From assembly GCA_963977495.1 (NCBI GenBank), contig CAXBOT010000003.1, forward strand, positions 124,001 through 188,000: DNA of 64,000 bases, given 5' to 3'. A program made the position numbers and the translations under genes. Below, piece by piece: positions 1 through 9,292 of the stretch. The notes beneath the pieces were generated by a model. The model was not told the DNA's origin. It did no database searches and saw only the letters and a program-made list of their open reading frames with translations. The stretch's first letter is position 1. Every line of letters begins with the position of its first letter. Source of the DNA: UBA1672 sp963977495. Its GTDB lineage: Bacteria > Pseudomonadota > Alphaproteobacteria > Micavibrionales > Micavibrionaceae.

Positions 1-1
1 T

Positions 2-1390
2 TTAAGCCGTTTTTTTCAAACGTTCTGACCCATATATGCGTGAAAAGATATGATCGGGGATATGGTGGTTTTTATCATCCACCGCCAAATATTTCTGCGC
101 TGTTTGTGTCCAATAGTCATCCCCCATATTGGGCAGGACTTCGGCGATAAAGATATCCATTGCCTTGCCTGCAATCCCCTTTTCATAGAGCTTTTTAAAC
201 GCCAGCCGCGTTTCATGGATCTCGCCAACACATTCAAACGCATTCTGATTTTCAAGCCCCAAAAGCTGCCTGAAGCTCAAAATCAAATCGGGATCATCCA
301 GCAAGTTTATTTTGAAAACATCAAACACCGCATCATAATCAAACACCGCCGCCAAATTCGCCCAAACATAGGCGCATTTCGGGCATTTCTTACACCATGG
401 TTTTTCGATATTACAACTATGGATTGTTGTTAGTGCTTCGGGACTATCGGAAAACAACTGGTAAATACGTGTATCTTGCATCGGTTTAAGCGCGCTGAAA
501 TATTCTATATCAGAGACCAACGCCCCCGCGATAAATTGGCTGAACTGCGTTTCCGCGTCCAGACTTTTAATCCATTGGTGATTAACCTGATGGCCAAGCT
601 CTTCGCTGTATAAGCTCCCCTCATCCGCGCTTTTCTCATTACCCACGGCGATATAGGGAATACCATGCGCCAGACAAACAGGGATGGCCTCGAACATGCC
701 TTCGGGCGTGCCGACCTGACAGGGATTGCCGGTTGTGGATTCCCCGCCAACCTGCGGCCAATAAATATTGGCGAACATACCATCGGTAAAATCATCATAG
801 ACACTGATGCGGTGCGATTGCGCGGGTTGCAGGGGTGAGGCATTCAAATCCATCAAATCCTGCTGGGTGCGGAGCTTACCATATTCCGTTCTGGCAAATT
901 GATAGGAATCATACTCAAAGCCCGCCTCTTGCAGCATCCGCATCATCACAAAGCTGTCCTTGCCCCCGCCGTTACAGGCCAGAACCTTGTCCTTTGGCTG
1001 CTTGATCGCGCACGGTGTATCAACGGTTTTCAGCGCCGCCGAGGAAATCACCTTCGGCCCCTTATAATCAAAGCGTTTATTTTCGAATAAATGTTGTGAC
1101 CATGCATAGGGAAACCATTTTTCAAAGGCTTTGACCGCGCTTTCGGGCAAGGTTGAGGCGATTGCGCTGACGTCATACTTATCGGGAAACACCAAGCAAT
1201 ATTTAAACCCCTCGAAAAAAGCAATCGACGCGAAAATCGATTCAATCTGATCTGCGGGGTAATCAACGGACAGCTTTAATAAATCCACCGTCGGATAGAT
1301 GATCTTGGTTTCAAAGCCGTAATCATCCAATTGGTATGTGATATGCACATGATGTTTGAAAACTTCAAACCCGCTTATTCTTAAATCCAT
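2..1390 (-). CDS. MurL-like PP-loop-type protein downstream of ovoA
   Basis: A 462-residue protein, complete in the window. Near residue 140 it has the nucleotide-binding-like motif CNGGGKDS, and near residue 325 a cysteine cluster, C-x6-C-x2-C-x2-C, ending in KCAYVW. A GGGKDS loop followed by a WCxxCPKC-type cluster resembles, from memory, MurL, the epimerase acting on UDP-MurNAc-L-Ala-L-Glu, and related PP-loop ATPases. I chose the ATG at 1388-1390, five bases after the ovoA stop. An in-frame TTG at 1412-1414 would overlap ovoA. The tight spacing suggests one transcript with ovoA. No murD2-like partner is next to it, so a cell-wall role is not supported by context. A role linked to ovothiol is equally possible. 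The function is a family-level inference only. Confidence 0.6.
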   Translation of the reverse strand: MDLRISGFEVFKHHVHITYQLDDYGFETKIIYPTVDLLKLSVDYPADQIESIFASIAFFEGFKYCLVFPDKYDVSAIASTLPESAVKAFEKWFPYAWSQHLFENKRFDYKGPKVISSAALKTVDTPCAIKQPKDKVLACNGGGKDSFVMMRMLQEAGFEYDSYQFARTEYGKLRTQQDLMDLNASPLQPAQSHRISVYDDFTDGMFANIYWPQVGGESTTGNPCQVGTPEGMFEAIPVCLAHGIPYIAVGNEKSADEGSLYSEELGHQVNHQWIKSLDAETQFSQFIAGALVSDIEYFSALKPMQDTRIYQLFSDSPEALTTIHSCNIEKPWCKKCPKCAYVWANLAAVFDYDAVFDVFKINLLDDPDLILSFRQLLGLENQNAFECVGEIHETRLAFKKLYEKGIAGKAMDIFIAEVLPNMGDDYWTQTAQKYLAVDDKNHHIPDHIFSRIYGSERLKKTA

Positions 1391-1395
1391 CGCGC

Positions 1396-3555
1396 TTACT
1401 TTTTCTTTTCCCAAATGCTCATCTGTGACACCGTATGCTGGAATTTACGGGCGGTTTCGCGGATAACAAAAGGCACGTCCCTTGGCGCATCCAGCATATC
1501 AAATTCCGGCGCGAGCGCATCACCCAGCCCTTCCAATGTCGTATAATTCTCACCCGTATTGGCCTTAAAGCCGCCCAGCCATTTATCACGCGGGGTGAAA
1601 TCCTCTAACCATGTATAAGGGGAGGTCAGCACAAGCAAACCACCCGAACGAATGCGCCCCTTGATTAACTCCAAAAACTTGGCGGGGTCATACAGCCGAT
1701 CTATCAGATTTCCGGCAAAGACCAGATCATAATCGGTATATTTATCCGTTAAATTACAGGCATCCCCCTGCATAAAGGCAATATTATCCTTCACCGCCTC
1801 ATAACCGTCAAAATCAGATAGCATCACATCCTTATAACGCACCAACGCCCCTTCATCTTGAATGATATAACGCTGCGAGCCTGTTTTTTGCAGCGCGGTG
1901 GGCGCTTCGATCAGGCGCGCGGAAAAATCAACGGCGTCAACATGATCATAAATTGTTGCCAGTTCAAAAGACGATCTGCCCGATGCACAGCCAAGATCAA
2001 GCGCGCGCGCTGTCTTACGGCCTTGTGCATAATCACGCACAATCCCGATACAAGCGACCGGAAAATTCGGAACGCCGTAATGCGTATCACCGTAATGAAA
2101 TTCGATATATTGCGAAATCATGTCATCGGTTTCATAAATATTCATTTCGGGTTCGGGGAGGGGCGCGCCCTCAACATAGCGCAAACCGGAATTTTGAAAG
2201 AAATGCCGACGGAACGCATAACGCGCATCTTTAATCGCGTAATTCCCCGTTGAAATCCAACAGCCGCCCTTAAACAGATTATGTTTCCCGTCAAATGTCG
2301 GGGTTGAGAAATCGTCATAAACAGGGTGAACTTCAAAGCCCTCAAACCCGTCAATCGGCGTTTCTGTCCATTGCCAGACATTGCCGATAATATCAAAAAA
2401 TCCGCCATCAAAGGCATGACGATTAACAGGGCATGGTGACATTTCATATTCCAAATTGATATTGCCCGGTGCCTTATCCCAATAGGGTTGATCCGTATCC
2501 ACCAATGCCCGCAATGTGTGCCATTCGGCCTCGGTCGGCATACGGATATGCTTGCCTGTCTGTTTTGATTTCCAGTTACAAAAGGCTTTGGCCTCAAGGT
2601 AATTAATATCAACCGGCCAATCCCACGGCATATCAATCACCGCCAACATAGAGCGATATTGATAATCTTCGCCATCCTTCACCCAATAAACAGGATGCTC
2701 GGCGCTGCGGAAACTTACCCAGTTCCAGCCCTCATCGCTCCAATAGTCTTTGGTGCGATAACCGCCCGCCTCAACAAAGGTCAAAAATTCCTGATTAGAC
2801 ACCAGATATTGCGAAGCCTTAAACGGCGCCACTTCGGTTTCATACACGCCATATTCATTATCCCAACCATAAAGCGGGTTGTCTTTTGATTTACCCAACG
2901 TCACCTGACCGCCCTGAACAGGCAATAGCGTGTTTTGCGGCGCGTCCGCACTTTGGGTACAGATTTTGCCCCAAACAGGGTGCGGCTTTACCATTTCCAA
3001 CGGCAATTCCCGCAGCAAAATCGCGCTGGTTTCAAGGTGAATGCGCTCATGCTCGATCCCCATCATGACAATCCACATCGGACTATCCCAATCAATGGGC
3101 AACGTGAAATCACAATTGCGGATAAAATTATCAACGATCTCTCTGGTCTGATCGCGGTGCGCTTTGACCTGCGCGGGGGTTGGCCAATCATAATGTGCGT
3201 CGTTCAAATCGTCCCATGACATTTCATCAACGCCAATCGCCAAAGTTGATTCCATCACAGGATCCACGCGCTGGTTTATAAATCCTGCGACATTCAATTT
3301 ATTGATAAAGAAAACAGAAGTATGCCCATAATAAAAAATCAGCGGGTGGCGCAAAGAATTCGCGCGCGCATAGAACGCTTCATCACCGTTCAGACATTCA
3401 AATATGCTCTCATATAATGAAAAAGATTCATGAAAATAATCTAAAATTTCCTGCCGTTTGGTTTCAACATCGCCCTTGTCTAACAAGATGGTCTTACTGA
3501 CAATAGAAAGCCCCTTAGAAGATCCGGCTTGAACAGGGGCAGTATGGCTTGGCAT
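1396..3555 (-). CDS. ovoA: 5-histidylcysteine sulfoxide synthase OvoA with fused methyltransferase domain
   Basis: A 719-residue three-domain protein. The N-terminal DinB-like domain carries the iron ligand motif H169-E-R-I-H173-L-E175. A formylglycine-generating-enzyme-like domain follows (MPTEAEW near 345, GNVWQWTE near 395). The C-terminal SAM methyltransferase domain has the glycine motif ALDLGCASG near residue 540. OvoA enzymes use iron and O2 to join cysteine to histidine as the sulfoxide, and the fused domain N-methylates the thiohistidine to complete ovothiol. Length and domain order match bacterial OvoA. The ATG at 3555 is preceded by GAAGGA at good spacing. No OvoB-type PLP lyase is next to it; the adjacent downstream gene is a MurL-like protein instead. 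Confidence 0.93.
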   Translation of the reverse strand: MPSHTAPVQAGSSKGLSIVSKTILLDKGDVETKRQEILDYFHESFSLYESIFECLNGDEAFYARANSLRHPLIFYYGHTSVFFINKLNVAGFINQRVDPVMESTLAIGVDEMSWDDLNDAHYDWPTPAQVKAHRDQTREIVDNFIRNCDFTLPIDWDSPMWIVMMGIEHERIHLETSAILLRELPLEMVKPHPVWGKICTQSADAPQNTLLPVQGGQVTLGKSKDNPLYGWDNEYGVYETEVAPFKASQYLVSNQEFLTFVEAGGYRTKDYWSDEGWNWVSFRSAEHPVYWVKDGEDYQYRSMLAVIDMPWDWPVDINYLEAKAFCNWKSKQTGKHIRMPTEAEWHTLRALVDTDQPYWDKAPGNINLEYEMSPCPVNRHAFDGGFFDIIGNVWQWTETPIDGFEGFEVHPVYDDFSTPTFDGKHNLFKGGCWISTGNYAIKDARYAFRRHFFQNSGLRYVEGAPLPEPEMNIYETDDMISQYIEFHYGDTHYGVPNFPVACIGIVRDYAQGRKTARALDLGCASGRSSFELATIYDHVDAVDFSARLIEAPTALQKTGSQRYIIQDEGALVRYKDVMLSDFDGYEAVKDNIAFMQGDACNLTDKYTDYDLVFAGNLIDRLYDPAKFLELIKGRIRSGGLLVLTSPYTWLEDFTPRDKWLGGFKANTGENYTTLEGLGDALAPEFDMLDAPRDVPFVIRETARKFQHTVSQMSIWEKKK

Positions 3556-3639
3556 GTTATATTCCTTCGGCTTGGGTCAATCAATCTGCTTGCTTTGACG
3601 ACGATGAACATCTCATAACTATAGCATTGCAACGTTATT

Positions 3640-3658
3640 CGTAAAGGCAGGCTTTACG
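3640..3658. repeat. Inverted repeat between ovoA and rpe
   Basis: CGTAAAG and CTTTACG form a perfect 7-bp inverted repeat around a 5-base loop, in the 279-bp divergent gap between ovoA and rpe. A short T-rich stretch follows on the plus strand, but it is too broken for a clear terminator. It could be an operator for ovoA or a transcript hairpin. Nothing else in the gap is recognisable. Confidence 0.4.
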
Positions 3659-3834
3659 GTTTCATTTTTCTTAAGCACCATGTCATTTTATTACCGCGCC
3701 CCCTAAAATTTAGACAGTAAATCAGAAACGCTGTGGATATCTCGTCCTTTTTCTGGTAGATTCAACACTGTGTGATATATATCGCATCCTTATCCATGCG
3801 CGTCCTGCGCTTTTTACAAATACAGAGTTTCATT

Positions 3835-4488
3835 ATGGCTAATATCCGCATTGCCCCATCAATCCTATCCGCTGATTTTTCGAAATTGGGCGAAGAAGTT
3901 GCCGCCATTGACGCAGCGGGCGCGGAATATATCCATATCGACGTGATGGACGGGCATTTCGTGCCGAACCTGACCTTTGGCGCGCCGGTGGTCAAGGCCA
4001 TCCGCAAATGCACCCAAAAGACATTCGATGTGCATTTGATGATTTCCCCTGTTGATCCGCTGATTGACGATTTCGTCAATGCAGGCTCAGACATCATCAC
4101 CGCCCATGTCGAGGCAGGGCCGCATCTGCACCGCACCTTACAACATATCAAAGCCAAGGGCGTAAAGGCAGGCGTATCGCTGAACCCGCATACCCCCATC
4201 GAATCGATCAAGCATGTGATGGATATGGTCGATTTAATTTTGATTATGACCGTCAACCCTGGCTTTGGCGGCCAAAGCTTCATCCCTGTTCTTGATAAAA
4301 TCGCCGAAGCGCGGCGCATGATCAACGACACAGGCAGAGATATTGATCTGGAGGTCGATGGCGGGGTTAACCCCGAAACGGCCAAACAAGTTATTGCCGC
4401 AGGCGCTAATGTTTTGGTCGCCGGAACCGCCGTTTTTAAAGACGGGCCGGACAAATATGCCGAAAACATTGCCGCGTTGCGCGGATAA
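3835..4488 (+). CDS. rpe: Ribulose-phosphate 3-epimerase
   Basis: A 217-residue cytosolic TIM-barrel enzyme that interconverts ribulose 5-phosphate and xylulose 5-phosphate in the pentose phosphate pathway. Family motifs are visible from the start: IAPSILSADF, HIDVMDGHFVPN, HLMI, the phosphate-binding NPGFGGQ and a C-terminal DGGVNPETA. The reading frame is open for another 21 codons upstream, but family alignment starts at MANIRIAPSIL, so I use the ATG at 3835. The ribosome binding site is weak. The heparinase-like gene follows after 21 bases, an order common in alphaproteobacteria. Confidence 0.95.
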   Translation: MANIRIAPSILSADFSKLGEEVAAIDAAGAEYIHIDVMDGHFVPNLTFGAPVVKAIRKCTQKTFDVHLMISPVDPLIDDFVNAGSDIITAHVEAGPHLHRTLQHIKAKGVKAGVSLNPHTPIESIKHVMDMVDLILIMTVNPGFGGQSFIPVLDKIAEARRMINDTGRDIDLEVDGGVNPETAKQVIAAGANVLVAGTAVFKDGPDKYAENIAALRG

Positions 4489-4509
4489 GAAAGAAGAAGG
4501 AGAGTTAAA

Positions 4510-6141
4510 ATGATGCCTTTTCACATGATTAACACCCTGAAAAACAAGGCCGGACACATGGCCTTTAACACGCCGTTTTATGACTGGAGTCTGAAGGGCA
4601 ACACGCCTGACCGCTTGGTTGTCAAACCTGTTGACCAATGGCCGGGCAGCGCCGAGCGCGCCCAAGAATTACTGGATGCGGCAGGCGTGATTGATCGCAC
4701 CGGCCCGCAATGGTACGCGGAATGGTGGGACCCCGAAGAGGCCGACGAGGTCTGGACATCCCACATCCACAGTTTTAGCTGGCTGCGCGATTTGCGCACG
4801 CTCGGCGGCGCACGCGCCAAGGAACAAGGCCGTTTGATGATCGAAAGCTGGCTCGAATCTCACAACAGTTGGGACGCGCAAAGCTGGCGCACCGATATTC
4901 TGGGTCGCCGCCTGTCTATGTGGGTTTGCCACTATGATTATTTCTGCGGCAATTTCTATGTTGAGTTTGACGAAGCCTTCCTCGGCAGCCTCGTCAAACA
5001 AGCCAAACATTTAAGCAACACCCTTAGCGTCGGCGAGGGCACAGCCCATCTGCACGCGATCAAGGGCTTGCTCTATGCGGGCATCGCACTGGAAGGGCAC
5101 GAAAAATGGATTGAACAAGCGCTCAATACATTGTCAAAATCCTTGAACGAACAATTATTGGCCGATGGCGGGCATGTTTCACGCTCCCCCGCGACGATGC
5201 TCAGCGTGCTGGAAATTCTGGTGGATATACGCTCTGCATTAAAGGCAAGCGATTATCCCGCGCCTGATTATTTGAACACCAAGATTGAGAATTTGAGCGC
5301 AGCCTTGCGTACAGTGCGCTATCGTGATCGCAAGCTCGGCTTGTTCCATGGCGCGCAAGAAGGCGACATGGCTGCCATTGATTCCATCCTCGCGCAGGCC
5401 GGAACCCATAAAAAGGCCAAACAAAGCCTGCCCGATACAGGGTATGAGCGCATAGAGTTGGGGCGCGCCCTGCTCGTCATGGATACGGGCAACACCCCGA
5501 AATCCCCCTATGATAAGGAAGCGCACGCCTCCCCGCTTGGCTTTGAATTTTCATACAGCAAAGAACGCTTGCTCGTGGCTTGCGGCTCACACCCGACCAG
5601 CCCGCAATGGCAAGAAGCCCTACGCTTCACCGCTGCGCACAACACCGCATGCCTTGATTACCGCAACGCCTGTGAGGTGCGCAAAGACGGCTATTTCGGG
5701 CGCAAAGTGACCCAAGCCACAACCCACCGCGAAACAACAAAAGACGCGACATTAATCGTGGCCTCCCATAATGGTTATGTGCCGCTGAACGGTATCACCC
5801 ACACCCGCAAAATCTATCTTGGCGACGAAGGCCACGATCTGCGCGGGGAGGATGATTTCTCTTGCGCGTTTGATTTAACCAAACCCGTGGAAACCGCCAT
5901 CAGATTCCATATTCACCCCGCGGTGACGGCCTCGCTTATCAATGACGGGACAGAAGTTCTATTACGGATGCCCGGCGGTATTGGCTGGCGTTTCAAACAT
6001 GATGTCGGCGCGTTAAAGCTCGAAGACAGCGTCTATTTCGGTGAAGGCATCACCCCGCGCAAAACCAACCAAATCGCGATTTACGGCACAATGAGCGCCG
6101 ACCAAGCCATCGTGAAATGGTCACTAAAACGCGAAGGTTAA
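4510..6141 (+). CDS. Heparinase II/III family protein
   Basis: A 543-residue protein with an alpha/alpha-toroid N-terminal half rich in tryptophan (HIHSFSWLRDL, SWRTDILGRRLSMW, GEGTAHLHAIKGLLYAG) and a beta-rich C-terminal half (GHDLRGEDDF, RFHIHPAV, GIGWRF). This is the layout of the heparinase II/III-like proteins encoded next to rpe in many alphaproteobacteria. Their substrate is not established, and there is no obvious signal peptide here. AAGGAGAG precedes the ATG at 4510 with ideal spacing. It probably shares a transcript with rpe. Confidence 0.85.
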   Translation: MMPFHMINTLKNKAGHMAFNTPFYDWSLKGNTPDRLVVKPVDQWPGSAERAQELLDAAGVIDRTGPQWYAEWWDPEEADEVWTSHIHSFSWLRDLRTLGGARAKEQGRLMIESWLESHNSWDAQSWRTDILGRRLSMWVCHYDYFCGNFYVEFDEAFLGSLVKQAKHLSNTLSVGEGTAHLHAIKGLLYAGIALEGHEKWIEQALNTLSKSLNEQLLADGGHVSRSPATMLSVLEILVDIRSALKASDYPAPDYLNTKIENLSAALRTVRYRDRKLGLFHGAQEGDMAAIDSILAQAGTHKKAKQSLPDTGYERIELGRALLVMDTGNTPKSPYDKEAHASPLGFEFSYSKERLLVACGSHPTSPQWQEALRFTAAHNTACLDYRNACEVRKDGYFGRKVTQATTHRETTKDATLIVASHNGYVPLNGITHTRKIYLGDEGHDLRGEDDFSCAFDLTKPVETAIRFHIHPAVTASLINDGTEVLLRMPGGIGWRFKHDVGALKLEDSVYFGEGITPRKTNQIAIYGTMSADQAIVKWSLKREG

Positions 6142-6143
6142 GT

Positions 6144-6860
6144 TTATTCATCTTTCGCTTTCCTCATGTCTTCTAAAATCTCATTAAGATAGTAGTGGCA
6201 CTTAATTTCTTCGAATCTTCTGCAAAGCATTTCGCGTCTTTGTACCTGATATACTTTTGCAGTCGCTTCATGTAGAGCTTTCGAAAAAGCCTCTTTTGTA
6301 TCAGGCACAACAAAAACAATAGGGAACGACTCACCTCTAAGGTTCGTTGCTAACGGATATCTTTCGTGAACGTCTTTAAAGCTCTTTGTTGTAATTGCGC
6401 CATAACTTACTTTTTTCCCACCTAACATTTCCGAGCTATTCAAAACAACATAGATATATACTTCTAAGCTTCGTTTAGGTGGTTCTTTCTCATCAAAATT
6501 AAAAACGCTGTCATCAAATTTTGAAAGTACGCCTTCCTCCTGTTTTATATCTTTAGGTGACTGCTTTTTTTTCTCATCAGATCGATATGTTTTAACGCCA
6601 TATTGTGAAAACTGATCTTTGAAAGTGTCTGCTATAGCAGTCTTAATTTCCTCTTCACTAAGTGGTACCAATATTTTTTCGGCGTCATACCTATAAAAAA
6701 AGGGTACAGTGCCTACATCATTAAAAACAAGTATTTGCAGTTTTATTTCCTCAATTCCCTGAAAAAACCCGTCGTTATAACCTGGTCGATATGCTTCCAC
6801 ATTTTTGGCAGATACCAAAAGTACCAATACCACTATTAATGTTGTTACTATTCTCTTCAT
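6144..6860 (-). CDS. Unknown exported protein, AT-rich
   Basis: A 238-residue protein starting with a clear signal peptide (MKRIVTTLIVVLVLLVSA, likely cleaved near ENVEA/YRP region). The rest is a mixed soluble domain rich in lysine and glutamate, with two cysteines near the C-terminus (LCRRFEEIKC) that could form a disulfide. The ATG at 6860 has a perfect AGGAGG seven bases upstream (6868-6873), so this start is preferred over an upstream in-frame one. The gene is clearly more AT-rich than rpe or radA around it, which hints at acquisition or weak selection. It ends only two bases from the convergent heparinase-like gene. I do not recognise a family. Confidence 0.7.
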   Translation of the reverse strand: MKRIVTTLIVVLVLLVSAKNVEAYRPGYNDGFFQGIEEIKLQILVFNDVGTVPFFYRYDAEKILVPLSEEEIKTAIADTFKDQFSQYGVKTYRSDEKKKQSPKDIKQEEGVLSKFDDSVFNFDEKEPPKRSLEVYIYVVLNSSEMLGGKKVSYGAITTKSFKDVHERYPLATNLRGESFPIVFVVPDTKEAFSKALHEATAKVYQVQRREMLCRRFEEIKCHYYLNEILEDMRKAKDE

Positions 6861-7004
6861 CACACGTCCTCCTACATGCACTATACATCAAAAACAAACG
6901 CTTACGCAGATACAAGGAAAAAAACTCCTTTATTTTGTGGCAATAAAAAAAAGCCTCCCTTATGATCCGCGGCGTTGATGCATATTTAAAAGAGCGCGTA
7001 ATTT

Positions 7005-7850
7005 ATGACAAAATACGACCCACCAAAGAACAGTTTCGAAGCGGTGCAGCAGGCCATATTGCCGAAGACCGGCATACCGATTAATAGTCTTTCAGAGGAC
7101 ATTGTGCAGTCTGTCATCTATGACGCCTATAAAAACGGCGCGGTGCAAGAGCCGATCTATGGCCGCCATGCGATCTTGGCCTCCGAATCGCTCGCCCGTC
7201 CGAAAGATAAAATGCACGGTGATTATTCCATCGGTGAAATATCCGAGGAATTCTATCGCCGCGGCCATGCAGAGCTTTTCGACAACCTGACATGCTCCAT
7301 AGGGATTGATTACGCCAAGCAATTCCCCGCCACCTTAAACATAGCCGTTGAATCCGCGCTCTCCCCCTCTTTTTGGGAGAAGATTGACAAGCATGTCGAC
7401 GGCGCGCCGCCCAGTAATTTCATTTTCGAAATCCTCGAACATGATGTTGATGTGAACGCCGATATTACCCATCTCTATGCCTTGAAAGAGCGCGGCTATC
7501 GCTTTGCGCTGGATGATTTTTCAGGCGACTATAAAGACGAACACCGCCTTGCCGTTTTTTCCGATCTGGTCGATTACATTAAAATCGACGGGCCGCTTGT
7601 ACGTGCGGCCTTGGACGCGCCTGATAGTGCGATGGCGCAAAAGTTCCACGAGATTGTTGAAAATCTGCAAAGCAATTACCCCAATGCGCAACTCATCGCC
7701 GAGCGTGTTCGCACAGCAGACGAAGCAAACACCCTGTTTGATATGGGCTTTTCAGGCGTGCAAGGGCGTGATCTGAAACCCGAAGACTTCCCCTATACGC
7801 CCGAAGCGTTGGCACTTGAAAAAACGGCGGCCGCATGTGACTATGAGTGA
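7005..7850 (+). CDS. EAL-domain protein (cyclic-di-GMP phosphodiesterase-like)
   Basis: A 281-residue, probably cytosolic, stand-alone EAL domain. The signature appears as ESL (61-63) rather than EAL. Most catalytic positions can be matched: N112, E142 in FEILEHD, D160-D161 in ALDDFSGDY, K193 in YIKIDG, E243 in IAERVRT and Q263 in GVQGRD. The metal and ligand set looks intact, so activity against c-di-GMP is plausible despite the altered signature. No sensor, GGDEF or membrane segment is attached. The radA start follows 26 bases after its stop, and the two may be co-transcribed. Confidence 0.82.
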   Translation: MTKYDPPKNSFEAVQQAILPKTGIPINSLSEDIVQSVIYDAYKNGAVQEPIYGRHAILASESLARPKDKMHGDYSIGEISEEFYRRGHAELFDNLTCSIGIDYAKQFPATLNIAVESALSPSFWEKIDKHVDGAPPSNFIFEILEHDVDVNADITHLYALKERGYRFALDDFSGDYKDEHRLAVFSDLVDYIKIDGPLVRAALDAPDSAMAQKFHEIVENLQSNYPNAQLIAERVRTADEANTLFDMGFSGVQGRDLKPEDFPYTPEALALEKTAAACDYE

Positions 7851-7876
7851 TCTAAACTCATAACCTTGCAGTTCCT

Positions 7877-9280
7877 ATGGCCAAAGCAAAAAAATCTTAC
7901 GTTTGTAATGCATGCGGTTCGGTGTCCAACCGTTGGGGGGGCAAATGCGATGCCTGTAATGAATGGAACACCATCACCGAAGAAATCATCGAAGCCAGTG
8001 TGCCCAAGGGGTTAAGCGGCAAGCAAAAAGGCCGCCTCATTGATTTTGTCGATCTGCAAAATGATACGGGGCGCACCTATCCGCGCCTTCTCACCCGCAT
8101 TGCAGAGTTTGACCGCGTTACTGGCGGCGGCATCGTGCCGGGTGCGGCGATTTTAATCGGCGGTGATCCGGGGATCGGGAAATCCACATTATTGCTACAG
8201 GCCGTTTGCGCACTTACGAGCAACAATGTCGCCTGCGCCTACATATCCGGTGAGGAATCCACCGACCAAATCCGCATGCGCGCCACGCGCCTCGGGCTGG
8301 GGGAGGCGCATGTTAAGCTCGCCTCTGCCACCAATGTGCGTGATATCCTCGAAACCGTAAAGGCGGGCGAGCATGATTTCAAACTCCTGATTATTGATTC
8401 AATCCAAACCATGTATGTCGACAGTATCGACAGCGCACCGGGCACCGTCACGCAGGTCCGCACAAGCGCGCAGGAAATCATCCGCATGGCAAAATCCCGC
8501 AATATCGCCGTGGTTTTTGTCGGGCATGTCACCAAAGACGGGCAAATCGCAGGGCCGCGCGTTCTGGAGCATCTGGTCGATACGGTGCTCTATTTCGAAG
8601 GCGACCGCAGCCACCATTTCCGCATTTTACGCGCAGTGAAAAACCGTTTCGGCCCCACCGATGAAATTGGCGTATTTGAAATGGCAGAACAAGGCTTGAT
8701 CGAGGTTAAGAACCCCTCCGCCCTGTTCCTGTCCCAGCGTCACGAAGATGCCGCGGGCAGTGCCGTCCTCGCCGCGTTGGAGGGGACAAGGCCGCTGCTG
8801 GTGGAGGTACAAGCCCTCGTCGCGCCCTCCTCGCTCGCCTCACCGCGCCGCGCCGTTTTGGGGTGGGATCATAACCGCCTTGCGATGATTGTCGCGGTGC
8901 TGGAAACGCGGTGCGGGATACGGCTGTCCAGCCATGATATTTTCCTGAACATCGCAGGGGGCATCCGCATTAACGAACCCGCCGCCGATCTGGCCGTCGC
9001 CGCCGCGCTCATCAGTGCGCTGAGCAATCAACCCTTGCCACCAACCGCCGTCTTTTTCGGGGAAATCGGTTTGGCAGGCGAAGTGCGCCAAGTCGCGCAA
9101 AGCGATGTACGCCTCAAAGAATCGTCAAAGCTCGGCTTTGAAAAAGCGATCATCCCCGTCTTGCAAAAGAAAAAAGCCGCCAATAAAAACACCGAAATCG
9201 AAGTCAATGAAATCGCCCACATCCGCGACCTCGCGAAGTTTTTGGGCGCGAATCCGAATGTGGATGATGATAGGTTTTAG
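7877..9280 (+). CDS. radA: DNA repair protein RadA
   Basis: A 467-residue branch-migration ATPase of recombination intermediates. It has the N-terminal zinc finger (C10, C13, C24, C27), the Walker A motif GGDPGIGKST (95-104), the RadA-specific KNRFG motif (255-259) and a C-terminal Lon-protease-like domain. Length is normal for the family. The ribosome binding site is poor and the start is set by the conserved N-terminus just ahead of the zinc finger. Here it is followed by unknown genes. Confidence 0.97.
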   Translation: MAKAKKSYVCNACGSVSNRWGGKCDACNEWNTITEEIIEASVPKGLSGKQKGRLIDFVDLQNDTGRTYPRLLTRIAEFDRVTGGGIVPGAAILIGGDPGIGKSTLLLQAVCALTSNNVACAYISGEESTDQIRMRATRLGLGEAHVKLASATNVRDILETVKAGEHDFKLLIIDSIQTMYVDSIDSAPGTVTQVRTSAQEIIRMAKSRNIAVVFVGHVTKDGQIAGPRVLEHLVDTVLYFEGDRSHHFRILRAVKNRFGPTDEIGVFEMAEQGLIEVKNPSALFLSQRHEDAAGSAVLAALEGTRPLLVEVQALVAPSSLASPRRAVLGWDHNRLAMIVAVLETRCGIRLSSHDIFLNIAGGIRINEPAADLAVAAALISALSNQPLPPTAVFFGEIGLAGEVRQVAQSDVRLKESSKLGFEKAIIPVLQKKKAANKNTEIEVNEIAHIRDLAKFLGANPNVDDDRF

Positions 9281-9292
9281 GGGATGGAAACC

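Noticed and set aside
3762..4469. 235-codon minus-strand frame
   Set aside because: Antisense shadow of rpe, which has clear family motifs.
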